Source: a bacterium (GTDB lineage Bacteria; Ratteibacteria; UBA8468; B48-G9; DTJG01). From it: a stretch of 59,100 nucleotides of DNA. Of the stretch, positions 47,579 through 55,590 are shown in pieces. The stretch lies in NCBI GenBank assembly GCA_021800535.1, contig JAJYYV010000008.1, positions 1 to 59,100 of the forward strand, in the 5' to 3' direction. A program made the position numbers and the translations under genes. Under the pieces are notes generated by a model, which saw only the letters and a program-made list of their open reading frames with translations, did no database searches and had not been told where the DNA came from. Position 1 is the first letter of the stretch. Every line of letters begins with the position of its first letter.

Positions 47579-49204
47579 ATGGCTAAAAAATTACCATATC
47601 ATAATATAAAAAGAGCTCTTGCCAATCAATTTCCCTCACTTGATTATGAACATCCAAAATATCGCTGGTGGGTGCTTTGGAATGTTATGATAGGGACATT
47701 TATGGCTGTGTTGGATGCAACAATTGTAAATGTTGCATTACCTAATTTAATGGGACAATTTGGTACAACCCTTGACCAAATCCAGTGGGTAATGACAGCA
47801 TATCTTCTTACATTTGGAGTTATGCTTCCTGCCTCAGGATGGCTTGCAGATAATTTTGGATATAAAAAAATGTATTTCCTTGGTATGCTGCTTTTTACCC
47901 TGGGGTCATTTCTTTGTAGTGTCTCATGGAGTGAGAATGTTCTTATTGCTTTTAGGGTAATACAAGGAATTGGCGGGGGCTTGATAATGCCTGTTGGTAT
48001 GGCAATTGTTATGAGAGAATTTCCTATAGAAAAAAGGGGATTAGCTCTTGGGTTATGGGGAATAGCAGCAGCGACCTCAATATCTTTTGGTCCTTATTTA
48101 GGAGGATTTTTAATAGATAAGGTAAGATGGCAGGCGATATTTGATATTAATGTCCCCATAGGTATTTTTGGAATGCTTACAACTCTTGTTATACAAAGAG
48201 AATATATATCCCAGCATAAAAAGGCTTTTGATTTAATAGGATTTATTACTATGTCTATTTTTTTATTGGCACTTCTTGTTGCTCTTGCTGAAGGAACGGC
48301 CGAGTGGAATACCGGAGGGTGGCATTCCAGGTTTATACTTTCATGTTTTGCGATTTCTTTCTTATTCTTTGTTTTGTTTTTGATAAATGAGATGGTGGTT
48401 AATAAAGCCCACCCATTTGTTAAATTAAATTTGATGAAAGATTTTAATTTTACAATGGCAAATTTTGTTCTTTTTATTTTTGGAGTTGGAATATTTGGAA
48501 GCACCTTTATATTGCCTCTTTATTTAGAAAATTCTATGGGTTATACTCCGCTAGAAGCAGGGACAGTCTTTTTATTCCCGGGAATAGTTCAAGGGGTAGC
48601 CTCTGCTATATCAGGATTTTTATCAGATAAATGGAATCCAAAGATTCTCTCTTTTATAGGAATGGTAATTTTGGGATATAGCCTATATCTTAATCATTAT
48701 TTATATCTTTATTCCTCTTACAGTCAAATAATAATGCCTTTATATCTTAGAGGTCTGGGAATGGGACTGCTATTTACTCCATTATCCAAGATAGCTCTTT
48801 CAAATATTACAGCTGACCAGACTGCACAAGCTTCAGGTTTATATAATGTTATAAGACAGATTGGGGGAAGTTTTGGGGTGGCTATATTTATTACAATTTT
48901 AACAAATAAACAAATTCTTCATACCTCTTTATATGGACAATCTGTTATAAATTCACCTGTTTTTGATAAAACCAAGTCAGTAGTTCAATACTTTGTTCAA
49001 CAACATGCAGGAGGTCCTACTCATAATATAATGAATCAAACACTTGCTTTACTTGGAACCTATATAAGTAATACAGCATTTGTTTCATCAGTTGAGGATG
49101 CTTTTCTTATTTCAGCAATTTTGACATTCATAGCACTGATTCCTATTATATTTTTAAGAATTTCCCATAAAAAAGCTTCTTCAAGCCATACCTCTTTAGA
49201 ATAA
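47579..49204 (+). CDS. DHA2-family MFS drug efflux pump (EmrB/QacA type)
   Basis: The 541-residue protein should have 14 membrane helices. TM1 holds MIGTFMAVLDATIVNVALPNL, the DHA2 motif D1, and the loop LADNFGYKKMYFLG is MFS motif A. The GLGMGLLFTPL and YNVIRQIGGSFGVAIF segments (motif C and beyond) are typical of EmrB. It exports hydrophobic toxic compounds using the proton gradient. The gene is the third in the tetR-mfp-pump operon, with an AGGTAAGT ribosome-binding site upstream. The specific ligand is not predictable. Confidence 0.94.
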   Translation: MAKKLPYHNIKRALANQFPSLDYEHPKYRWWVLWNVMIGTFMAVLDATIVNVALPNLMGQFGTTLDQIQWVMTAYLLTFGVMLPASGWLADNFGYKKMYFLGMLLFTLGSFLCSVSWSENVLIAFRVIQGIGGGLIMPVGMAIVMREFPIEKRGLALGLWGIAAATSISFGPYLGGFLIDKVRWQAIFDINVPIGIFGMLTTLVIQREYISQHKKAFDLIGFITMSIFLLALLVALAEGTAEWNTGGWHSRFILSCFAISFLFFVLFLINEMVVNKAHPFVKLNLMKDFNFTMANFVLFIFGVGIFGSTFILPLYLENSMGYTPLEAGTVFLFPGIVQGVASAISGFLSDKWNPKILSFIGMVILGYSLYLNHYLYLYSSYSQIIMPLYLRGLGMGLLFTPLSKIALSNITADQTAQASGLYNVIRQIGGSFGVAIFITILTNKQILHTSLYGQSVINSPVFDKTKSVVQYFVQQHAGGPTHNIMNQTLALLGTYISNTAFVSSVEDAFLISAILTFIALIPIIFLRISHKKASSSHTSLE

Positions 49205-49263
49205 GATATTTTTTACTTGTAAAAATTATAAAATCTTATATACTATATAAAATAAACAATAAA

Positions 49264-50493
49264 ATGTATATAGCAGACTTTCATATTCATTCAAAGTATA
49301 GCAGGGCAACAAGCAGAAATATGGAAATTGATTCTCTTTCCCTGTGGGCAAAAAACAAAGGGGTTTCACTTCTCGGAACAGGGGATATAACCCATCCCTT
49401 ATGGTTTGCAGAATTAAGATCCAAGATTAAAGAAACTGATAAATATGGGATTTATAAGTACAATGATATTGATTTTATCCTGACAGGAGAAGTGAACAAT
49501 ATTTATCCTAAACATGGATTTACAAGAAAAATCCACAACATACTTTTTTTTTCTACACTGGCAAAGGCTGAAAAATTTAATAAGTCCATTGGTAAGTATG
49601 CTGAACTTTTAAGTGATGGCAGGCCTATTCTTCAGATTGACTCAAAGATTCTTGTAAAAATGGTAAAGGATGCGGATGAATATGGGTTTGTTGTCCCGGC
49701 ACATATCTGGACACCCCATTTTTCTCTTTTTGGCGCAAATTCAGGATTTGATAGTATTGAAGAATGCTTTGAAGAAGAAATAAACAATGTATTAGGTCTT
49801 GAAACCGGATTAAGTAGTGATCCGCCAATGAACTGGAAGCTTTCACAGATAGATAAATTTACCCTTATTTCCAATTCTGATGCTCATTCTCCGCAAAAGA
49901 TTGCAAGGGAGGCGAATGTATTTTTTTCATCTTTTGACTTCAATGAATTAAAAGAAATTCTTAAAACTCAGGATAAAAAGAAATTCCTTTTCACTATTGA
50001 ATATTTTCCGGAAGAAGGCAAATATCATTATGACGGCCATCGTTTTTGCAAGATATGCCTTTCTCCTGAGGAAACCATAAAAAATAATTATATATGTCCT
50101 GTATGTAAGAAAAAGATTACTGTAGGTGTTCTACACAGAGTTATAAAATTGGCTGACAGGGATGAAAATAATGTAAAGGCTAAAAAAATCCCATTTAAGC
50201 ACCTTGTACCTCTGGACCAGATAATAGCTTTTGTATATAAAAAGGATGTTAATTCAGTATTTGTTCAGAATATTTATTCCCAGACTATTCAAAAACTTGG
50301 TCCTGAGATGCATATATTACTTGAACTATCAGAAAAAGAAATCTTTCAAAATCTTTCTGAAGAACTTGCCAATGGAATAAAAATGGTAAAAGAAGGAAAA
50401 GTTTTTGTAAGCCCTGGTTACGATGGAGAATTTGGTAAAATTGAAATCAGATATGACATACCTAAAGATCCGGTCCAGCAGACCCTTTTTTAA
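49264..50493 (+). CDS. PHP-domain protein, probable endonuclease Q (deaminated-DNA endonuclease)
   Basis: The 409-residue protein starts with a PHP domain: DFHIHSKYSRATS with metal-binding His7 and His9, GTGDITHPLW, GEVNNIYPKHG, PAHIWTPHFSLFGA and NSDAHSPQK. It is followed by a zinc-finger pair, CKICLSPE and CPVCKKK, then HRVIKLADR. This order fits EndoQ (known from Thermococcales and some Bacillus), which nicks DNA 5' of hypoxanthine, uracil or abasic sites. The assignment is from memory of the family. The gene overlaps lpxK, so both are on one transcript. Confidence 0.8.
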   Translation: MYIADFHIHSKYSRATSRNMEIDSLSLWAKNKGVSLLGTGDITHPLWFAELRSKIKETDKYGIYKYNDIDFILTGEVNNIYPKHGFTRKIHNILFFSTLAKAEKFNKSIGKYAELLSDGRPILQIDSKILVKMVKDADEYGFVVPAHIWTPHFSLFGANSGFDSIEECFEEEINNVLGLETGLSSDPPMNWKLSQIDKFTLISNSDAHSPQKIAREANVFFSSFDFNELKEILKTQDKKKFLFTIEYFPEEGKYHYDGHRFCKICLSPEETIKNNYICPVCKKKITVGVLHRVIKLADRDENNVKAKKIPFKHLVPLDQIIAFVYKKDVNSVFVQNIYSQTIQKLGPEMHILLELSEKEIFQNLSEELANGIKMVKEGKVFVSPGYDGEFGKIEIRYDIPKDPVQQTLF

Positions 50494-51469
50494 TTTTTTT
50501 TACAGAAAAATTTTTGTATTTTATGGCAAAACATTTTTATGGGCCTGCTGGAGAATAGTTTTTTTACCATTTTCACTTGTTTATCTTATTTTTATCTATC
50601 TTAAAAAAATCTTTAAATCATATAAAATTTTTAAACCCCAGATTATCTCAGTTGGAAATATTGAACTTGGAGGAACAGGTAAAACACCTCTGATAATTTT
50701 TTTAACTAATTCTCTTAAAACAAGGTTTCGGTCTATTGTTGTTGTAAGTTATGGAGAAAAAATCAAGGATGAGCCAATTCTTTTATCAGAAAATCTTCCA
50801 GGTATAAAAATATTTTCAGGGAAAAACAAGAGAAAAATTATTGAAACTATAGATGAAAAATATAATCCTGATTTGATACTAATAGATGATGGTTTTAACT
50901 ATTTTGATATAAAAAAAACAGATATAGTTATTCTTGACCCTTTTTTACACTTTGACCTTGTTTTGCCTGCTGGTTTGAAAAGATTACCATATGCTTTTTT
51001 AAAATATTCAGATACAATAGTTATAAACCATAGTGAATTTTTAAATGAAGAACAAAAAGAAAAAATCAGAGAGAAATATAGCAGGTACAAAAAACCTGTT
51101 TATTTTTCAAGGTATAACCTGGTGAATTTTATAGATGTAAAAAATTCTGTCCATCCTCTTTCAATAATCAAAAATAAAAACATACTTCTGTTTTGTGGGC
51201 TTGGCAAACCCTGGTATTTCTTAAAAAATGTTAAAAGTCTTAAGCCCGGACATATATTTTTTACCTTTTATCCAGACCATTTCAATTATACAGAATTTGA
51301 CATACAACAGTTGGAAATAATAATAAAAGAAAAAAATATTGACATTGCAATTACCACAGAAAAAGACCTTATAAAAATAAAAAAGTTTTCAGTTTCTTTT
51401 TCTGTTTACGCCCTCAATATTCAGATATCTTTTGAAAAAGAATTTGAAGTGTTCCACAAAAAAATTTGA
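50453..51469 (+). CDS. lpxK: Tetraacyldisaccharide 4'-kinase (lipid A synthesis)
   Basis: LpxK adds the 4'-phosphate to the lipid A precursor at the inner membrane. The protein has a hydrophobic N-terminal helix (WRIVFLPFSLVYLIFIYL), the P-loop VGNIELGGTGKTP near residue 73, the Walker-B-like LILIDDGFNYFDIKK, and LCGLGKPWYFLK and TTEKDLIKIKK near the end. These match LpxK. The exact start is uncertain: ATG 50423 or 50453 both lie inside the end of the EndoQ-like gene, and the normal N-terminus is shorter than either. LpxK supports a lipid A-making, diderm cell. Confidence 0.88.
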   Translation: MTYLKIRSSRPFFNFFYRKIFVFYGKTFLWACWRIVFLPFSLVYLIFIYLKKIFKSYKIFKPQIISVGNIELGGTGKTPLIIFLTNSLKTRFRSIVVVSYGEKIKDEPILLSENLPGIKIFSGKNKRKIIETIDEKYNPDLILIDDGFNYFDIKKTDIVILDPFLHFDLVLPAGLKRLPYAFLKYSDTIVINHSEFLNEEQKEKIREKYSRYKKPVYFSRYNLVNFIDVKNSVHPLSIIKNKNILLFCGLGKPWYFLKNVKSLKPGHIFFTFYPDHFNYTEFDIQQLEIIIKEKNIDIAITTEKDLIKIKKFSVSFSVYALNIQISFEKEFEVFHKKI

Positions 51470-51493
51470 CAAAAAAAATAGTAGCGTTATATT
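51466..51493 (+). promoter_or_regulatory. Promoter of the GntR/LacI-type regulator
   Basis: A perfect TTGACA (51466-51471), overlapping the lpxK stop, a 16-nt spacer and TATATT (51488-51493). Start of transcription should be near 51500. AAGGTG lies at 51504-51509 before the ATG at 51523. Confidence 0.7.
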
Positions 51494-51522
51494 ATATATT
51501 TAGAAGGTGTATATATACTGAT

Positions 51523-52611
51523 ATGAACACTATAGAAATCAATAAAATAGACAGGAAAAATCCTGTTCCGATGTATGTTCAGATAAAACAGATTATCAAG
51601 AGTCAGATTGCAGAAGGAATTTTAAAACCTGGTTCTTTGTTAGATTCAGAAAGGAAACTCTGCAAGATATATAATGTTAGCCATATCACAGTCCGGCAAG
51701 CCCTTGTTGAATTAACAAAAGAGAAATTATTATTCAGGGTGCCCGGTAAAGGTACTTTTGTAAGTAATCATAGAGAAACTGCTTTATTAACTAAAAATAT
51801 TATTGGGTTAATTATTCCAGACCATTCCATGAACCTTCCTTCTTCTTTTATTCCAGATCTTATTCTTGGAATTAAGGATGTAATAAGTAAAAGATACTCT
51901 CTTGTTTTATACAATGACTCTGAAATAGACTATCTTACTTCAGAAGAAATTAACGGGATAATACTTACCAATCCACAATCTAATGATATAAAAATAATCT
52001 TACTTAAAAAAAGAGAGATTCCATTGGTAGTTATAGGCAGGACGGAAGAGAAAAATATTTATTATGTTGATAATGATAATATTTTGATTGGCTGGACACT
52101 AACATCCTATTTATTGAAATTAGGACATAAAAGAATTGGATTTATAAATGGTCCGGAGAATTTGACTGTAAGTCAGGATAGGCTTATAGGGTATAAAAAA
52201 GCTTTGAAAGAAAAAAAAATCAGTATAGATAATAGTATTATAAGATATGGAAATTTTTCTGAAGAAGATGGATATAATAATGCAAGACATATTATTAATG
52301 AAAAAATAACAGGCATAATTTGTGGTGATGATCTTATTGCGATGGGGGTATTAAAAGCAGTAAAACAGGCAGGACTAAAAATTCCTGAAGATGTTTCTAT
52401 ATGTGGTTGTAATAATTCAATATTTACCCAACATTCACATCCAACCCTGACAACAATCAATGTTTTTCCACGGGAAATAGGACATATTTCAGCAGAAAAT
52501 CTAATAAAAATTATGAAAGGGGAAAGTACAGAAGAAAAAACACTTATAGAAGGTAAATTAATAATTAGAAATTCCACAGGGCCAGTAAAAAAAATCTTAG
52601 AAAGGGGGTGA
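51523..52611 (+). CDS. GntR-type HTH / LacI-type sugar-binding transcriptional regulator
   Basis: The 362-residue protein has an N-terminal winged HTH of GntR type (residues about 5-80: VPMYVQIKQIIKSQIAEGILK, then SERKLCKIYNVSHITVRQALVEL and GKGTFVSN) joined to a LacI/periplasmic-binding-protein-like domain (IIGLIIPDHS, KLGHKRIGFINGP, ITGIICGDDLIAMGVLKA, HPTLTTI). This is the AraR-like architecture, usually a sugar-responsive repressor. The start at 51523 is chosen over an upstream frame that runs into the promoter. It sits just upstream of three pseudopilin-like genes and a glycosidase-like gene and may control them. Confidence 0.9.
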   Translation: MNTIEINKIDRKNPVPMYVQIKQIIKSQIAEGILKPGSLLDSERKLCKIYNVSHITVRQALVELTKEKLLFRVPGKGTFVSNHRETALLTKNIIGLIIPDHSMNLPSSFIPDLILGIKDVISKRYSLVLYNDSEIDYLTSEEINGIILTNPQSNDIKIILLKKREIPLVVIGRTEEKNIYYVDNDNILIGWTLTSYLLKLGHKRIGFINGPENLTVSQDRLIGYKKALKEKKISIDNSIIRYGNFSEEDGYNNARHIINEKITGIICGDDLIAMGVLKAVKQAGLKIPEDVSICGCNNSIFTQHSHPTLTTINVFPREIGHISAENLIKIMKGESTEEKTLIEGKLIIRNSTGPVKKILERG

Positions 52612-52674
52612 AAAAATATGAGAGAAAAAATAATAGAATATATAAATAAAAATACTGAAAAGGAGGGAAAGACA

Positions 52675-53535
52675 ATGTTGAGCAAAGCGAAATCCGCCAA
52701 TCCGTCAGTCCGCCAATCTTTAAGGTGGATTTATGATGGAAATAGAAAAAAAGGTTTTACCCTCATAGAGCTATTAGTTGTAATAGCAATCATTGCTATA
52801 CTTGCGGCAATGTTGCTCCCAGCGTTGGCACGGGCAAGGGAGGAGGCAAGAAGAGCCGTAGGTATGTCAAATCTTCATCAAATTGGACTTGCATTACACA
52901 TGTATGATATGGATTATAGAGAATTTTTCCCGGATAATCAAAATATGCCCGGTGATACATGGACAATTCAAAGTTTAGCTCTTCTTTATCCACATTATAT
53001 TTCAAACTTAAATGTATTTGTTGATCCTGATGATGTTTTACATAACACTGCAGATGCAACTTATACACCTGGAAACGATACTATTTTTATGAATTCTGCT
53101 GCTCCTACAACCCCTACAAATTATCTTTCATCTAGAGATGGCTCCAACCCGCCCTATGTTGGGGAATCATATGCATACGCTTATGGTGGGGGTAATCCTG
53201 GTTGGGGAGAACCTTATCCTGTTGCTCTTAGTGAACTAACAAATCCAGATACTGTTATAGTATGTGATAAAGCATATTATCCTCCTTTTTGTGGTATTGG
53301 CGGTGCTAGTGGATGGCTTGCAGCTGGTTCGCTATGGCAAATACAGAATTTACAGTATGCAAATCAATATAGTGCCAATCATGGAAATGAGGGTATAAAT
53401 GCTCTTTTTATAGGTGGATGGGTAAAATGGATTCCTACAACACATATAAATAACTCAACTTTTCCAAATGCAAGTAATTCTGGAACATGGGCTAATCCGA
53501 ATTATTGGGATGCTGGAGTTTTGTGGAACCCATAA
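52675..53535 (+). CDS. Pseudopilin-like protein, DUF1559 type (copy 1)
   Basis: The 286-residue protein has a prepilin signal with Gly27 before [19 protein letters not shown], so it should be cleaved by a prepilin peptidase. The helix continues [15 protein letters not shown], then a periplasmic beta-rich head ([22 protein letters not shown]). The C-terminal [18 protein letters not shown] is the H-x9-DG type motif of the family, with IG instead of DG. AAGGAGG lies before the ATG at 52675. A further in-frame ATG at 52618, also with a ribosome-binding site, may be used. Residues 5-23, absent in the two paralogues, come from an inverted-repeat insert. Confidence 0.85.
   Translation: MLSKAKSANPSVRQSLRWIYDGNRKKGFTLIELLVVIAIIAILAAMLLPALARAREEARRAVGMSNLHQIGLALHMYDMDYREFFPDNQNMPGDTWTIQSLALLYPHYISNLNVFVDPDDVLHNTADATYTPGNDTIFMNSAAPTTPTNYLSSRDGSNPPYVGESYAYAYGGGNPGWGEPYPVALSELTNPDTVIVCDKAYYPPFCGIGGASGWLAAGSLWQIQNLQYANQYSANHGNEGINALFIGGWVKWIPTTHINNSTFPNASNSGTWANPNYWDAGVLWNP
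52690..52732. repeat. Inverted-repeat element inside the 5' coding region of pseudopilin copy 1
   Basis: AAATCCGCC (52690-52698) and GGTGGATTT (52724-52732) form a 9-bp near-palindrome (one G.T pair) around a spacer that repeats CCGCCAATC. The unit is GC-richer than its surroundings and encodes the extra residues [14 protein letters not shown] seen only in this copy. Confidence 0.55.
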
Positions 53536-53690
53536 ACAAAAATTAAATAAATAGGGAAAAAAACTAATTTATTCCCCTACTTATGGATATAATTTATAAT
53601 TTTACTTGTTTGAACAAAAACATCATAATTGGTCAAATGAAAGCAAGTATTTTGTTAAAAAAATTTAATTTAAGAGAGGAGGGAAATAAG

Positions 53691-54518
53691 ATGAGAACAA
53701 AATTAATAAAAAGAAACACAGGAACCGGCTTTACCTTAATCGAGCTCTTGGTTGTTATAGCAATCATTGCCATATTAGCGGCAATGTTGTTACCAGCGCT
53801 GGCACGAGCAAGGGAGGATGCAAGAAGAGCTATAGGTTTATCAAATCTTAAACAGATTGGACTTGCATTGCATATGTATGCTCAGGATTATAGAGAATTG
53901 TTCCCATATAATCAAAATATGCCCGGTGATACATGGACAATTCAAAGTTTAGCTCTTCTTTACCCACATTATATCTCAGACTTAAAGGTATTTGTTGACC
54001 CTGATGATCTTGAAGGTTATTCTGCCAATGCGGATCCAGGTAATGGAGGTGGTGTGGGACCTCAGGATACTATTTTTATGAATCCCGCTGCTCCGACAAC
54101 TCCAACTAATTATCTTGCAAATAATAATAACGGACATGCTCCGCCAACTCCTCCATATGTTGGATGCTCATATGCATATGCTTACAGTGGAAGTTATGGG
54201 GGGGTTTATCCTACTCCTGTTGCTCTTAGCGAAGAAACAAATCCTGATACTGTCATATTGTGTGATAAAGCATTGAATCCTGGTTATCTGGGCGGGTGGA
54301 CGGTTTATGGTAGCACATGGCAACTACAAAATTTACAAAATGCCACTCAGTATAGTGCCAATCATGGAAATGCTGGTGTAAATGTGCTTTATATCGGTGG
54401 TTGGGCAAAATGGATACCTACAACACATATAAGTACTACAAATTTTCCAAATGCAAATTATTCTGGAACTTGGGCAAATCCGAGTTATTGGAATTTTGGA
54501 ATTATGTGGAATCCATAA
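53691..54518 (+). CDS. Pseudopilin-like protein, DUF1559 type (copy 2)
   Basis: The 275-residue protein starts [13 protein letters not shown] with the cleavage Gly13 before [19 protein letters not shown]. It then has [17 protein letters not shown] and a head close to copy 1 ([46 protein letters not shown]) ending in [18 protein letters not shown]. The start is set by GAGGAGGGAA just upstream and by the shared MRTKLIKRN start of copy 3. The stretch of about 110 nt before the ATG is nearly the same as before copy 3, so copies 2 and 3 come from a recent tandem duplication. A long frame beginning at 53583 is spurious. Confidence 0.9.
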   Translation: MRTKLIKRNTGTGFTLIELLVVIAIIAILAAMLLPALARAREDARRAIGLSNLKQIGLALHMYAQDYRELFPYNQNMPGDTWTIQSLALLYPHYISDLKVFVDPDDLEGYSANADPGNGGGVGPQDTIFMNPAAPTTPTNYLANNNNGHAPPTPPYVGCSYAYAYSGSYGGVYPTPVALSEETNPDTVILCDKALNPGYLGGWTVYGSTWQLQNLQNATQYSANHGNAGVNVLYIGGWAKWIPTTHISTTNFPNANYSGTWANPSYWNFGIMWNP

Positions 54519-54528
54519 ACAAAAATTA

Positions 54529-54568
54529 CATAAGTAGGGGAAAAAAACTGCTTTATTCCCCTACTTAT
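54529..54568 (+). terminator. Hairpin between pseudopilin copies 2 and 3
   Basis: CATAAGTAGGGG (54529-54540) and CCCCTACTTATG (54557-54568) form a perfect 12-bp stem with a 16-nt loop, just after the stop of copy 2. There is no strict T-tract after the stem, so it may act as a processing or stabilising element rather than a terminator. A weaker version follows copy 1 near 53550-53585. Confidence 0.6.
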
Positions 54569-54665
54569 GTATATAATTTACTTGCTTGAACAAAAACATC
54601 ATAATTGGTTAAACAGAAGCAAATATCTTGTTTAAAAAATTTAATTTAAGAGGGCGGGGAATAAG

Positions 54666-55523
54666 ATGAGAACAAAATTAATAAAAAGAAACACAGGAAC
54701 CGGCTTTACCTTAATCGAGCTCTTGGTTGTCATAGCAATCATTGCTATACTTGCGGCAATGTTGCTACCAGCATTGGCAAAAGCAAGAGAACAAGCGAGA
54801 AAAGCAGTGGATATGTCGAATCTAAATCAAATTGGACTTGCATTACATATGTATGCTCAGGATTATAATGAATGGTTCCCTGTTTCTAATAATGCTAACA
54901 CAGGGGCTGATAATAACAATTATTTCTACTTCAATGCTGTTGTTTCTTTAAGTCTTCTCTATCCTGAATACATTTCAGATGTAAAAGTGTTCATTTCCCC
55001 AAATGATCAATATCATTTTACTGAGCCAGCCTCAAGTATTGCACAAGGTTTTAGTCCTCCTTGGACAGCATCTCTTGCTTATAATCCTGCTTGGGGAGTA
55101 AACCCATCAAATGGAATACAGGAAGGACTTTCTTATGGATATGCTATAGGGTGTAACGAACTAATAAATCCAGATACTGTTATTGTAGTAGATAGAGCGG
55201 CGGGTCCTAATAGTAATTGTGTATGGGATTCTAATTATTCCTATGATGGTGGAAATCAATCTGTTCCAAGTCCTTATACTAATACATTTGCTCCTTTAAA
55301 TCCTGCCAATGCAAATACTGTTGCAGTAAATTATTGGCCAAAATCTTCTACAGAATGTATTTTCCCAGATGGAACAAATGTATTGTATATACAGGGGGCC
55401 GTAAAATTTATTCCAACATCGCATTTATCTACTAAAAATTTTCCTAATTATTTAAATGTATATATTCCTGGTTGGGCTGGTGGGAACATAGAAAATGATG
55501 TTGGTGTAGTAACAAATCCATAA
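54666..55523 (+). CDS. Pseudopilin-like protein, DUF1559 type (copy 3)
   Basis: The 285-residue protein is identical to copy 2 over its first 30 or so residues ([13 protein letters not shown], then [19 protein letters not shown]). Its head has diverged: [44 protein letters not shown] and a C-terminal [16 protein letters not shown] that keeps the GxNVLYI core but lacks the usual His. So the membrane anchor is shared and the exposed face varied. GGGCGGGGAA is the ribosome-binding site. The hairpin ACAGAAACA/TGTTTCTGT (55538-55579) follows it before the next gene. Confidence 0.9.
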   Translation: MRTKLIKRNTGTGFTLIELLVVIAIIAILAAMLLPALAKAREQARKAVDMSNLNQIGLALHMYAQDYNEWFPVSNNANTGADNNNYFYFNAVVSLSLLYPEYISDVKVFISPNDQYHFTEPASSIAQGFSPPWTASLAYNPAWGVNPSNGIQEGLSYGYAIGCNELINPDTVIVVDRAAGPNSNCVWDSNYSYDGGNQSVPSPYTNTFAPLNPANANTVAVNYWPKSSTECIFPDGTNVLYIQGAVKFIPTSHLSTKNFPNYLNVYIPGWAGGNIENDVGVVTNP

Positions 55524-55537
55524 AAAAGAAACTAATT

Positions 55538-55579
55538 ACAGAAACATTATATGATAACAAAATTATAGAGTGTTTCTGT
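55538..55579 (+). terminator. Hairpin between pseudopilin copy 3 and the glycosidase-like gene
   Basis: ACAGAAACA (55538-55546) pairs with TGTTTCTGT (55571-55579) around a 24-nt AT-rich loop. It ends 11 nt before the next ATG with no T-tract, so it may limit readthrough or influence translation of the next gene. Confidence 0.4.
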
Positions 55580-55590
55580 AGCGGAGATTA

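Noticed and set aside
52173-52700. 175-residue minus-strand frame
   Set aside because: It lies antisense to the regulator and the start of the pseudopilin gene and has no ribosome-binding site.
53583-53690. Extended start for pseudopilin copy 2
   Set aside because: A strong ribosome-binding site lies just before ATG 53691, and copy 3 begins in the same way.
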